A stretch of DNA of 30,039 nucleotides from a virus. The stretch covers positions 1-30,039 of IMG/VR virus record IMGVR_UViG_3300010373_000109, one strand, 5' to 3'. The notes beneath the pieces are model-generated. The model ran no database searches and had not been told where the DNA came from. It worked only from the letters and a program-made list of their open reading frames with translations. Made by a program: the position numbers and the translations under genes. How positions within the stretch are numbered: the first letter of the stretch is position 1; the number at the start of each line of letters is the position of its first letter. This document shows positions 10,518-18,429 of the stretch, piece by piece.

Positions 10518-11190
10518 CAGTTTCTCACCCGGTCAAGTCGCATCATCGTTTCCACTTCCCATGGCTTCAGCTTGCGATGGGTCATGGTCTGCCAGTGCGC
10601 CAGTTCCGCGTACAGCAGCGGGGGCGCGTGTTCGTTCAGCCAATGCCAGAGATAGGCCAGTTCTTCCGGTGGCTCGCCTATCTCGGCCAACTCTTGCGGC
10701 TTGATGCCCGTTTGCTTCCATACGGCCCGCAGATGCTTGATCAGCGGGACGGTGGAACCCTCCGGTGGGCGCGAGAGCCTTACTTGCCCTTCGGCCCATT
10801 CTTGGAGCCGGTCAAGCCGTTGCCGAAAAAACGGCTGTGGTCATCCGCTGCGGAAACGACGGCATCAGCCACCTGTGGAGCCTCGCGCAGAAACTCACGC
10901 ACCGATTCCGGCGTGCAGGGTTCGTCGAAGCTCCACGACTTGACCAGGGCCGCGTGCATCTTGGCCTTGACCTCGGCAATGGCGTCCTTGCGTTTGCCCT
11001 CATCGCCCAATGCCGACGTTTCTCCGGCATCTTGCAGCGCCTTGTCGCGGGCTTCCCGGAACGCATCGGAGAGGCTGGATACGACTTCGACCCAGTCCTC
11101 CCCGATATGCCCGGTAGAGGGATCAAGCAACTTGACCTTGATGCCCTCGTTGGCCTTTTCACGTGTTTTGTAACGGTTGATCCGACTCAT
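10517..11190 (-). CDS. GT: Tail assembly chaperone GT, -1 frameshift fusion of G
   Basis: The overlapping downstream frame is open from about 10830 to TGA 10517-10519 (overlapping the tape measure ATG) and has no ribosome site of its own. It reads RFFRQRLDRLQEWAEGQ, then PPEELAYLWHWLNEH and KPWEVETMMRLDRVRN, the kind of C-terminal T domain expected in lambda-like GT. In the G frame the codons CGT TTT TTC form T TTT TTC at 10825-10831; a -1 slip there joins the frames and yields about 223 aa. This mirrors the programmed G/GT frameshift of lambda-like phages. The slip efficiency and any downstream stimulatory structure cannot be judged here. Confidence 0.84.
10780..11190 (-). CDS. G: Tail assembly chaperone, lambda gpG-like
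   Basis: 136 aa from ATG 11188-11190 (overlapping the major tail stop as TAATG) to TAA 10780-10782. It sits between the major tail protein and the tape measure, the standard place for gpG-type chaperones, which coat the tape measure during tail assembly. The sequence is charged and helical (VVSSLSDAFREARDKAL). No TAG codon. Near its end is the slippery heptamer T TTT TTC at 10825-10831, from which a longer GT product can be made. Sequence similarity to gpG itself is weak; position and frameshift carry the call. Confidence 0.85.
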   Translation of the reverse strand: MSRINRYKTREKANEGIKVKLLDPSTGHIGEDWVEVVSSLSDAFREARDKALQDAGETSALGDEGKRKDAIAEVKAKMHAALVKSWSFDEPCTPESVREFLREAPQVADAVVSAADDHSRFFGNGLTGSKNGPKGK

Positions 11191-12098
11191 TAGGCGGGCG
11201 TCCGGGTAATCTGCAGGTTGGTGCCGGTCACGCTATCGAGCAGCGCGGAGAACGGCATGGCAAGGGTGATGGGCTTGTCACTGGACACGTTCGGCGGCGC
11301 GCCCGTGTACTTCACGCGTGGAATCAGGATGTCGTAGCTGTTCGTGCCATCGGTCAAGATGAACTCGATGCTCGATTCCGTTTCATTGACGAACTTGTTG
11401 AGCATCGTCGTGTCTTGGAAGTACGCCGTCACGGTGCCGGTGACAGTGGACTTGCCAATGGCCGGCTCCAGGGTCAGAGGCGAGCCGACGACGTAGATTT
11501 CCGAGAGATTGTTCTTCAGCGTCAGCTTGACCTCGGTCAGCACGGCGATCACCGAGCCGCCTTCCTTGATCGTACCGCTGAAGCCATCGTAGGGGCTATT
11601 GGTCGGTGCGGCGGTATATGTCGCGCCCGTGACGATGGTCGTGGCGCTGGACTGATCCTGACCAACGGCGTTGAACACGATCGGCACGATGCCCTCGGCC
11701 TTCACGTCGATGTCGAAGCCGTCGAATTCCGTGCCTACATAGCGCAGGTATTGGCCAATGTCGGCGAAGTCGCGCTCAATCGTGAAGCTCTTCCGCGCAA
11801 CACCCGCTTTCAGGACGCCAGTCGTCCATGTGCCGCCCATCGCAGCCTCGAGGAAATCATCGAACGCCGCGCCCGAGAACTCGCAATTGATCGCACCGCC
11901 CACCTTCTTTGTGCCGTGGCGCAGATCCGTGATCTAGCGATCAGCGCGCAGTTCCGCACTGGTATACGTGGACTTGGTAAGCGCCAAGGTAGTGCCGGTG
12001 TGGCGAATCGCCTTGAACACGGGGGTTGCCGGCGTGGTGCCATAAACCGTTTCGGCGACATACGCCATTGAGTGGCGTGAGCCGTTTGCAATCGTCAT
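11190..12098 (-). CDS. Major tail tube protein (1 recoded TAG)
   Basis: 302 aa from ATG 12096-12098 (GGAG eight bases upstream) to TAA 11190-11192. TAG at 11934 (codon 55) in AELRADR-TAG-ITDLRHG; the RADRQI-type motif is common in this tail-tube family and Gln fits. The rest is a beta-rich sequence with AINCEFSGAAFDDFLEAAMGG and a conserved LTEVKLTLKNNL segment. Forms the tail tube through which DNA passes. Position between the tail terminator and the chaperones agrees. Confidence 0.92.
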
Positions 12099-12120
12099 GG
12101 TGACGTCTCCGATGGGTGAA

Positions 12121-12528
12121 TTAACGAGGGGTGTAGGCGCGCCATGACACGGACACGCTTATGGTCAGCCAGCCGCCGCCCTGCGACAGCTTGGAACGGG
12201 AGCAGGCAAGAATAAGGACGGATTGCGTGCCGTGTACTGCGGTAGCTCCAGCCTTGAACGTGGAGCGCAGCGTGTCGGCATAGCCGAGCAGCGCGCCGGT
12301 TCCGGTGTTCGGCGGGACGTTTAGATCAATCTGGAAAATGCCTGTGTGTAGGTCAAGGCCGTTTGCGCCAAGCGTATCGACGATGACTGGCGACGGAAGC
12401 AACCACAGCTATGCCCACGGAGCCGCTGGCGGGGCAACGAAGTCCATACCTTCCCATGCGGTAGGGATGCCAAGCGAGGTGCCCTGATAGGCCGCCACGA
12501 GGGCTGCATTGATATCGACAAGGCTCAC
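12121..12528 (-). CDS. Tail terminator / completion protein, gpU-like (1 recoded TAG)
   Basis: 135 aa from GTG 12526-12528, overlapping the upstream stop as GTGA, to TAA 12121-12123. TAG at 12409 (codon 40) in APPAAPWA-TAG-LWLLPSP. The N-terminus SLVDINAALVAAYQG is typical of small tail completion proteins that cap the tube. Family membership rests on size, beta-rich sequence and place between the gp10-like protein and the tail tube; the frame fits only if TAG is read through. Confidence 0.8.
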
Positions 12529-12977
12529 GGCGCACCCTCACGCAAGATCGCTTGAATGCGGGTCATGTTGACGCGAACCATGCCGGCCGGCGCCTGCTTG
12601 CTGAATCCCGCAATGGACTTGATGACCCAGCCCTTACCCTTGACCCATGATCCCTGCTTGACAGGATCTGGGTAGCCGCCAAATTCGATCACTTCTGCAT
12701 ATGGCAAATTGTTGGTGAGATAGGCCTTACCGCCAGCTGGCCCGATGCCTGCCGCAATCTCTGCCATTACGGTTGCCCCAGAGGGATCTAGCCTGTCTAC
12801 CTCAGACGTGACCGGCGCGCTCATGGATATCTGCCAGTTGCCACGGAATCGACCCGTATCGACGGGCGACGATAGGACGATGGAGTTGAACAATGATTGC
12901 GTCACGGCACGAACATAAGCATCCGTTTTCGCCGTAGCGCTTACCTTGAACTGGCCCAGCTCGGCGGAAAAGGTCAT
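12525..12977 (-). CDS. Neck / head-tail connector protein, HK97 gp10-like
   Basis: 150 aa from ATG 12975-12977 to TGA 12525-12527, with ATGA and GTGA overlaps on its two sides. Typical HK97-gp10 features: SPVDTGRFRGNWQ near residues 37-49, and YLTNNLPYAEVIEFGG near 86-101, matching the family pattern of a VDTGxLRxxW motif and an NxxPYAxxxExG motif. No TAG. Acts at the head-tail joint. Confidence 0.88.
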   Translation of the reverse strand: MTFSAELGQFKVSATAKTDAYVRAVTQSLFNSIVLSSPVDTGRFRGNWQISMSAPVTSEVDRLDPSGATVMAEIAAGIGPAGGKAYLTNNLPYAEVIEFGGYPDPVKQGSWVKGKGWVIKSIAGFSKQAPAGMVRVNMTRIQAILREGAP

Positions 12978-13330
12978 GCCCTTACCTGCAGCCTGTACGC
13001 CAGTGGCGTATTCGTCGGCTCAACCTGCTCCATGCGCACAATTGCCCACGGCACGCCGGAAATAAGCAATCGGTCAGTCATCAGCGGAGTAACGGCACCA
13101 TCGAGCACTGCCATGCGGTCGTTCGCTTCGACCGCAAAGGACTTCGCGTAGTCGTCGGTGATGCGGGTCAGGATGCCAAGGCACGGAATGTCTGCTGACG
13201 TTCCGCCCGTGGTGACGCCCAGCACCGGGTCATAGGTTCCGGCCGTCACGCGACGCAGCGCCATGGGCATGCCGAATTGCTTGAGCTACGTCGTGACGAT
13301 GGTGGCCATGTCGGAGTAGAAGGATGTCAT
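12974..13330 (-). CDS. Head-tail connector (head closure-like) protein (1 recoded TAG)
   Basis: 118 aa from ATG 13328-13330 to TGA 12974-12976. TAG at 13286 (codon 15) in ATIVTT-TAG-LKQFGMPM; without readthrough the family N-terminus is lost. The sequence ALRRVTAGTYDPVLG followed by short beta segments (DRLLISGVPWAIVRMEQV) resembles small head-closure proteins placed between the adaptor and gp10-like genes. Exact family not certain. Confidence 0.8.
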
Positions 13331-13752
13331 GGCGTCATCACGTCGATACCCATCCCGCACCCGTTTTCGTAAATGCAGGCAATCTCTACCGCGTCGGCGG
13401 CACTCTTGCCGCAGTGCATGGCGGCAATGGCGTAGTCACGTCCGCAGCCAAAGGCGATGAAGTCATCCTCATAGATCGCAGGATAAGGCGTGTTTGTCCA
13501 GCCTTGCACGACGCCCTTTATGACTGCGATGACTTGGCATTCATCGGTATTCCGGCATGAATCGGGAAAGGTTTCCGGCTTGCGTTCGCCGCGCACCCAT
13601 GCCAGCAGCTCAAGGGATAGCGGGATGGTGCCGCAGATGGCAGCCACGCCGCCGCGAATCTTGAACAACTTCTATCCCGTGCGCCGCAATCCGGCGCTGG
13701 TGTATTGACGGTCAGCGGCAAGCGTCGCGCCGTCCCATGCAATGACCGTCAC
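13327..13752 (-). CDS. HslV/proteasome-beta-like Ntn hydrolase (1 recoded TAG)
   Basis: 141 aa from GTG 13750-13752 (GTGA overlap with the upstream stop) to TGA 13327-13329. The N-terminus MTVIAWDGATLAADRQ matches proteasome-beta/HslV proteins, in which the Met is removed and Thr becomes the nucleophile; here Thr2, with Asp14 and Lys28 or Lys31 as likely partners. TAG at 13672 (codon 27) lies in RRTG-TAG-KLFKIRGG, inside the active-site region, so no active enzyme forms without readthrough. The C-terminus (GRDYAIAAMHCGKSA, VEIACIYENGCG) is typical of phage HslV-like proteins. Its place within the connector genes suggests a role in head maturation, but this is inference. Confidence 0.83.
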
Positions 13753-14381
13753 GACCGGCTCGCCGCAATCGACAACGCGCCGCGCTTGTACAGCACGTTA
13801 AGCAGCGTGTCGGGGTTGGCGAAGGCGCTCACCGACAGCACGCGGCCCGGGTTGGTGGACGGCGATGCCCATCGCGTAGTGGTTTTCACCGCGCCAGATA
13901 CTTCGTTCGTCTGCTCGATGACTGGCCCGCTGATGACATAGTTGGCCGGGTTCTGCTGCTGATCGTAGACAAGCAACGCTTGCGCCATCTGGCCGTATTG
14001 CAGTTCGCGAGGGATGACGTTGTTCGGCAGGATCGCGCTGTCGATCGACACGCCCGTGCGCGGCCACTGCAACGGCTGGTCCTGAGCCGACTCAGCGGCA
14101 ACCATGGTGGGGTTGTTCCACTGATAACGAGGATCTCCGATCAGGTAGGTTGGCAGCAACGTCGCGTTGTTGGCCTGCGATGTCTTGACACCTTTGAACC
14201 TGTCGCGCTGCGCCTCGATGTAATCCATCGCCTTGATGAGCAGCACGGCGCAATCATCGTCGGCAACGGGCAACGTCACATTGCGCAACAAGGCATAGTT
14301 GCGCAGATCGGCCACGGCACAATAGCTGTTCGCGGCCTGATTGGTGCCGGTGCCATCTTCGACGATGATCGCAATAGCCAT
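13749..14381 (-). CDS. Head-tail adaptor, DnaT-like_2 family
   Basis: 210 aa from ATG 14379-14381 (GAAGGA site upstream) to TGA 13749-13751. Start IIVEDGTGTNQAANSYCAVADLRNYALLR is the pattern of the phage DnaT-like family (VEDGTG..ANSYVSLADA), found just after major capsid genes and thought to be a head-tail adaptor despite the name. No TAG. The middle is helical (LIKAMDYIEAQRDRFKG) and the C-terminus carries RVLSVSAFANPDTLLNVLYKRG. Confidence 0.85.
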   Translation of the reverse strand: MAIAIIVEDGTGTNQAANSYCAVADLRNYALLRNVTLPVADDDCAVLLIKAMDYIEAQRDRFKGVKTSQANNATLLPTYLIGDPRYQWNNPTMVAAESAQDQPLQWPRTGVSIDSAILPNNVIPRELQYGQMAQALLVYDQQQNPANYVISGPVIEQTNEVSGAVKTTTRWASPSTNPGRVLSVSAFANPDTLLNVLYKRGALSIAASRS

Positions 14382-14383
14382 GC

Positions 14384-14554
14384 TCAGTCCTTCGCCTTGC
14401 GGTTATAGGCCCGCTTGGCGGGTTGTTCCGGCTCGCCCTGTTTCGGCGCATCGGCTAATTGGTGGTGTTGCTGCAAATCCGCCCGGTTGATGATGCGGTG
14501 CGACCCATCGGGATCAAGCACTGCAACGGTCGGAATGGGGTCGTGAATGGACAT
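14384..14554 (-). CDS. Small hypothetical protein between capsid and adaptor genes
   Basis: 56 aa from ATG 14552-14554 to TGA 14384-14386. A strong GGAGG site lies seven bases upstream of the ATG and decides the start within a longer open frame. Sequence: MSIHDPIPTVAVLDPDG then a charged, Gln/Lys-rich tail (PEQPAKRAYNRKAKD). No recognised domain. Small proteins at this place sometimes decorate the capsid or assist connectors; no function is claimed. Confidence 0.7.
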   Translation of the reverse strand: MSIHDPIPTVAVLDPDGSHRIINRADLQQHHQLADAPKQGEPEQPAKRAYNRKAKD

Positions 14555-14612
14555 CTTACGCCTCCAAGAGATAGCCGGAGCGCGAACGCCCCGACTACCG
14601 TTACTCACTTGC

Positions 14613-15746
14613 TCAGCCGAGCAGCAACGCGGTGTGCGCTGGCTTGATGACGGCAGACCCAAAGGCCACCGACACCTCGTAACGCACCTGGCGATACTGG
14701 CGATACATCGCAACCTCAAACGACAGGCCCGAGCGCGGGTCAGTGATGACCATGCGATCATCGGCCATATCGCCCTCTTCCGGCAGGGCCGGAGCGCGGG
14801 TGACAAGGACGATGGCATTGCGCTGGAACGCGAAGTTCGGGGTGAACGCAGCGACCGAAGTCATCGCCACGCCCGATGCCAGCGACTGACGCAGGCCGGG
14901 AGCGGCAAGGGTCAGGTTGCCCGGAGCAGTGACGCCCACGGCTACGACGTACTGGTTCGGGTCACCCGCGAAGGTCACCACGTCACCCGCATTGATCGCA
15001 CCGGAACCGGTGTTGACCGCAATCACGGTCGCGCCCTTGGCGGCCGCAGCACTGGACTTGTACAGCGTGCCAGCACCCGGAGTCACGGGGTTGATGCCCG
15101 CCGATTCGCGAATAGCGAAGCCATGCACGTCCAGCAAGACGCCCTGACGCAGCAGAGTTGCGTCCGCCGCTTCATTCGCCTTGGTCAGCTGGGTCAGCGT
15201 GCGCATCTTCGCGCCAGCCGTGGTGTCGATGACCAGTTGCAGGTCAGCGTTCGGAGCGCCGTTATCCTTCAGCACCTTGAGCGCCGCAGCGGTAGCCGAT
15301 AGGTCGGACGCGAACGGGGTCGTACCCGCCACGCCAACGGCACGGGACGCGCTGATGTACTGCGCGGCCAGCGAGTTCTCGATCTCGTTGGTCAGCGTGC
15401 GCATCGCCTGGGTGATCTGGTCACGCTTGATGTTCGCGTAACCCGGACCCGTGTTGACGCCCTTGACCTCTTCGCCGGACCAGCGGAACGGCACGGCGCG
15501 CGACTTGGTGATCTGGATCGCCACGTTGCCGATGACCTGATCGCCATCGTTCGGGGCAGTGACGCCCGGGGTGACATCCTCAGCCGCTGCAGCCGGAGCC
15601 AGCGGGACAAGGATGGATTGGTTGACCGCAGCGCGTGCGGCAGAGGCATCCATCGCGACGGACGGGATGAAGCCGACCTATTCGCGAGAGATGACGTCCA
15701 GCGACTCGTAGAGAGTCGGCAGAAGGGAGGTGAGAGTGTTTGCCAT
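14613..15746 (-). CDS. Major capsid protein, P22 coat-like (1 recoded TAG)
   Basis: 377 aa from ATG 15744-15746 (GAGGA eight bases upstream) to TGA 14613-14615. TAG at 15678 (codon 23) in YESLDVISRE-TAG-VGFIPSV. The first 40 residues and the block AVPFRWSGEEVKGVNTGPGY are typical of P22-coat-family proteins. An insertion about residues 235-305 (KGATVIAVNTGSG, GDVVTFAGDPNQYVV) resembles the extra surface domain of this family. With the TAG unread only a 22-residue peptide forms, so capsid supply depends wholly on suppression. Confidence 0.93.
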
Positions 15747-15757
15747 GGGTTAAATCC

Positions 15758-16474
15758 TCAGTCGGTGATGGTGATGCCATCCTTGAACACTTTCGCCTTC
15801 GCGGCGTAGTCAAGGGCGTCAAATTCGGAACGCTTCATGGTTTTGCTTGCGGCCCCGCCGCGACCTGCACCGGAAGCCCCACCACCGGATGCTTTTGTAC
15901 CCGCGACAATCGGCGCGAAGGCCGGGTTTGCCGCAAATTCTGCTTTCAGTTCGTCAATCGTCGCCGCGCTCGGCTTGCCTGCAGCATCGAGCACGCGTGT
16001 AACTGGTGCACCATCCACATAATCCACGGCCAGACGGCCTCGGATATGCGGCAGCAGCACATTGGCACTACCCTGCACCGCCAGATCGGCGGCGAGACGG
16101 CTTGCGACGCTATCGACCAGTACGCCAGTCAGGTTGCCGTTGAGGCGTTGAACCTCGGCATCCTTTTCGGCCAGTGCAGCGTTGTACTTCTCGCTCCACG
16201 ACTTTTCCAGCGAACCCACGTCGCCGGCTTTGCGTGCGGCATCTTCCGCCGCCTTGCGCGCCGCGTCCTCAGCCTCCCTGCGCTTGGCATCCGCTGCCTT
16301 CTTCTCGCTCAACAGCTCGTCAACCTTCTTCTTCAGGCCGGTTACATCGTCGTTAGCCTATGGCTGCGGAATGCCCTCCACGCCCAGCGTGAACTTGCCA
16401 TCGGCTTCGGTGTAAAGCGCCTTCACGCCGTCGTCCAAGCCTTCCAGTGAATCGAGCTGATATTTCAGTGCCAT
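15758..16474 (-). CDS. Capsid scaffold protein (1 recoded TAG)
   Basis: 238 aa from ATG 16472-16474 to TGA 15758-15760, just upstream of the capsid gene. TAG at 16358 (codon 39) in GIPQP-TAG-ANDDVTG. The centre is a Lys/Glu/Ala coiled coil (KKKVDELLSEKKAADAKR, AEDAARKAAEDAARKAGD), followed by a Gly/Ala linker and a short helical C-terminus, the usual plan of a capsid scaffold. Location and composition support the call; no sequence signature is decisive. Confidence 0.85.
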
Positions 16475-16534
16475 GTTGTTTGACCCCCAAGGTCAGTTTG
16501 ATACCGGCCCAGCCGGCGATTAGGTGAGACGATG

Positions 16535-16621
16535 TGGCGGAAGGTTGAGGAGTCGAACCCCTACCGTTTCCAGTCCCTCCGGGTTCGAACCGGATTGCCA
16601 GCCAACCTAGCGGAACCTTCC
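16535..16621 (-). tRNA. tRNA-Ser(CGA)
   Basis: 87 nt including encoded CCA (16535-16537) and G73. Acceptor GGAAGGT/ACCTTCC pairs fully. The anticodon arm TCCGG-TTCGAAC-CCGGA gives anticodon CGA (codon UCG). A long variable arm (ACTG-GAAA-CGGT) makes it a class II tRNA, as expected for Ser. The T-arm keeps the GTTCGACTC core with one end mismatch. Same strand as the late genes. Confidence 0.9.
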
Positions 16622-16626
16622 GTAAT

Positions 16627-16702
16627 TGGAGCCGGACGCAGGAATCGAACCCGCAACCTGTTTCTTACAAAGGAACTGCTCTGCCAATTGAGCTAGTCCG
16701 GC
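16627..16702 (-). tRNA. tRNA-Thr(TGT)
   Basis: 76 nt with encoded CCA (16627-16629). Acceptor GCCGGAC/GTCCGGC, D-arm GCTC/GAGC, T-arm GCGGG-TTCGATT-CCTGC. The anticodon loop TTTGTAA gives UGU (codon ACA). The anticodon stem has one C30-A40 mismatch; otherwise canonical. Five bases separate it from tRNA-Ser. Confidence 0.92.
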
Positions 16703-16706
16703 TTAA

Positions 16707-16784
16707 TGGTCGGGGTGGATGGATTCAAACCATCGGCAACTCGCTTCCAAAGCGAGGACTCTGACCAGGCTGAGCTACGCCCCG
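16707..16784 (-). tRNA. tRNA-Pro(TGG)
   Basis: 78 nt with encoded CCA (16707-16709) and A73. Acceptor CGGGGCG/CACCCCG starts with C1-G72, as in bacterial tRNA-Pro, with one C6-A67 mismatch. Anticodon arm CTCGC-TTTGGAA-GCGAG gives UGG (codon CCA). T-arm GATGG-TTTGAAT-CCATC. Four bases from tRNA-Thr. Confidence 0.92.
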
Positions 16785-16815
16785 TGAATCATGAAGGTTC
16801 CGATATCACCCATCG

Positions 16816-17001
16816 TCACCTACAACCGTTGAGGCGCTTACGCGTCTGTTTGCTCGGTATGCCTTTCGGCATGTTGAATATGCGATGGCCGACACTGATC
16901 TCCGGCATGGCTACATCGTGCTTCCAGTTACCTAGGCCAGCTGGACCTTGTAGGTAATAGCCGCGTCCTGCTTTTCGCTGCGCATCAGCCTGCGCATTCA
17001 T
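16816..17001 (-). CDS. Small hypothetical protein within the tRNA cluster
   Basis: 61 aa from ATG 16999-17001 to TGA 16816-16818. Basic, with a glycine-rich start (AGRGYYLQGPAGLGNW) and GHRIFNMPKGIPSKQTRKRL. No domain recognised and no clear ribosome site. It fills the gap between tRNA-Ala and tRNA-Pro and is on the operon strand. The composition looks protein-like, but it may be chance. Confidence 0.45.
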   Translation of the reverse strand: MNAQADAQRKAGRGYYLQGPAGLGNWKHDVAMPEISVGHRIFNMPKGIPSKQTRKRLNGCR

Positions 17002-17010
17002 CGCAAAACT

Positions 17011-17082
17011 TGGTGGATCGCGTGAGAATCGAACTCACCGCTTCGATCTTGCAAGGATCAAATGCGCCCAAGCGCGCAACCC
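17011..17082 (-). tRNA. tRNA-Ala(TGC), compact D-arm
   Basis: 72 nt with encoded CCA (17011-17013) and A73. The acceptor GGGTTGC/GCGATCC includes a G3-U70 wobble, the main identity element for AlaRS. Anticodon arm TGATC-CTTGCAA-GATCG gives UGC (codon GCA). T-arm GTGAG-TTCGATT-CTCAC is perfect. The D region is only about 15 nt instead of about 19 and lacks the usual linker bases. Confidence 0.87.
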
Positions 17083-17088
17083 ATATTG

Positions 17089-17158
17089 TGGAGCGAGGCT
17101 AGGGACTCGAACCCTAACTGCATGGCTTGGAAGGCCGGCGTATGCCATCATGCCTCGC
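17089..17158 (-). tRNA. tRNA-Gly(TCC), reduced D-arm
   Basis: 70 nt with encoded CCA (17089-17091). Acceptor GCGAGGC/GCCTCGC and T-arm TAGGG-TTCGAGT-CCCTA are perfect. Loop CTTCCAA gives UCC (codon GGA), but only three pairs (GGC/GCC) of the anticodon stem form cleanly and the D region is shortened. It may be a degraded or unusual tRNA. Confidence 0.75.
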
Positions 17159-17346
17159 GGAAATTTACTGGTCAGAGGTTGTATGGATTATTTAACCGAC
17201 AGGATGCGTTCCTCATCGGAGCTTCACCCATGCAACCATCTCCCGCTTGACCAGATGAGCTTGTCGTTCTCTCGCCAGTCACCCAGCTCAATTAAGGCTG
17301 GAACCGGCTTGGAATCTAGGGATGATTCATTGAATCAGAAGCGTAT
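17159..17346 (-). other. Non-coding gap between MuF gene and tRNAs with a nested stem structure
   Basis: No gene seen. Within 17197-17266 three nested stems can form: CGACA (17197-17201) with TGTCG (17262-17266), CTCATC (17212-17217) with GATGAG (17254-17259), and GGAG (17218-17221) with CTCC (17240-17243). It does not fit a cloverleaf. It could be a decayed tRNA, a processing signal for the tRNA cluster, or chance. Confidence 0.4.
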
Positions 17347-18429
17347 TTACAAACCAGCTTTCAAGAACGCTAACGGCTCCAACGCCTTCATCTGCACCAG
17401 CGTCAAGGGCTGGAACGTGCGATCAAGCTGCAATGCTGCGAACCGTTCTGCGCTCAATCCGCCGTCCAAAAACAGCTTCGTGCGATCGCGACCCAGCACT
17501 TCTCGAATGAATTCCTCGGGTTGCTCCTTGAGCCACTGGTAATAGCTCAGGTCTTGCGGCACCGGGCCGTTTACGCTGGCCCGTGTCGCGCCCTTGTTGA
17601 GGAAATCGAACTCGGGCGGCAGCTTGAGGATTGTGGTCGAGCGGCATCCAACATGCAGAGGCGGCACCGGACCTTTGCCGATCTTGAACACCCTGCGATC
17701 GAGCGAGCGGCACTGAACCGTCGTGCGCGAATCCAGTGTGGCGATGAATTCATACTCGGTGGATAGGTCGGAGTTCGCCTTCCACGTTTCGGACCTCGCC
17801 TGACTGGCGGCATGCTGCACCGCCGTCCTCACCATCGCGTCCGCGCCGCGCTTCGTACTGCTTAGCAGGCCATTGCTATATTTCAGCGCCCGTGTACCAC
17901 GAATCGCGCGCACCATCTGCGCGTTCGTCTGGCCCTCGAAGTAGCTGCGCCGGATCGTGCCGGTGAAGGCCTTGCGCTGCGCCGAACTCCAATCCGTCAC
18001 GAACGATTCCAGCAGCTTGCCGCCATCCGGGCCGCGAACGCTCAGTGGATTGGTGAGTACCGCCGTCTTGATCTGTGCCGGCGAGGGAACCGCCGACTCG
18101 AATACCTTTTCGGCCGTATCGACGGCCTTGGTCAGTGTCGCCGCTTCAAAGCCAGCCTGATACTCGGCAATGTCGATCACGTCGGTTTTCAGACGCTGCC
18201 AGTAACGATCCTGGATCGCCGCGATGTTGGCGTCCACATCGGCCAGCAGCGCCTCGAGTCGGCCCCGTTGGAAGTCGGTCAGCTCATCGCCGGATAATGC
18301 GTCACGGATCACTTGATCCATCTCGCGCAGGAACGCATCGAACTTCGTCGCCTCGTGCGACTTCACCCGCTCAAGAAAGACCTGTTGCCGGACGGCAATG
18401 GTTGCCATCGCGGCCTGTTTCGTGGTCAT
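17347..18429 (-). CDS. Minor head protein, MuF-like
   Basis: 360 aa from ATG 18427-18429 (ATGA overlap with the portal stop) to TAA 17347-17349. The C-terminal MuF domain is clear: AVQHAASQARSETWKAN, then EFIATLDSRTTVQCRSLD and GPVPPLHVGCRSTTI near residues 225-270. The N-terminal half is helical. MuF-like proteins lie next to the portal and are packaged in the head of SPP1-, Mu- and P22-like phages. No TAG. Confidence 0.91.
   Translation of the reverse strand: MTTKQAAMATIAVRQQVFLERVKSHEATKFDAFLREMDQVIRDALSGDELTDFQRGRLEALLADVDANIAAIQDRYWQRLKTDVIDIAEYQAGFEAATLTKAVDTAEKVFESAVPSPAQIKTAVLTNPLSVRGPDGGKLLESFVTDWSSAQRKAFTGTIRRSYFEGQTNAQMVRAIRGTRALKYSNGLLSSTKRGADAMVRTAVQHAASQARSETWKANSDLSTEYEFIATLDSRTTVQCRSLDRRVFKIGKGPVPPLHVGCRSTTILKLPPEFDFLNKGATRASVNGPVPQDLSYYQWLKEQPEEFIREVLGRDRTKLFLDGGLSAERFAALQLDRTFQPLTLVQMKALEPLAFLKAGL

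Noticed and set aside
16706-16957. Plus-strand open frame over the tRNA-Pro gene
   Set aside because: Its start is the antisense of a tRNA, a common source of false proteins; no ribosome site and wrong strand for the operon.
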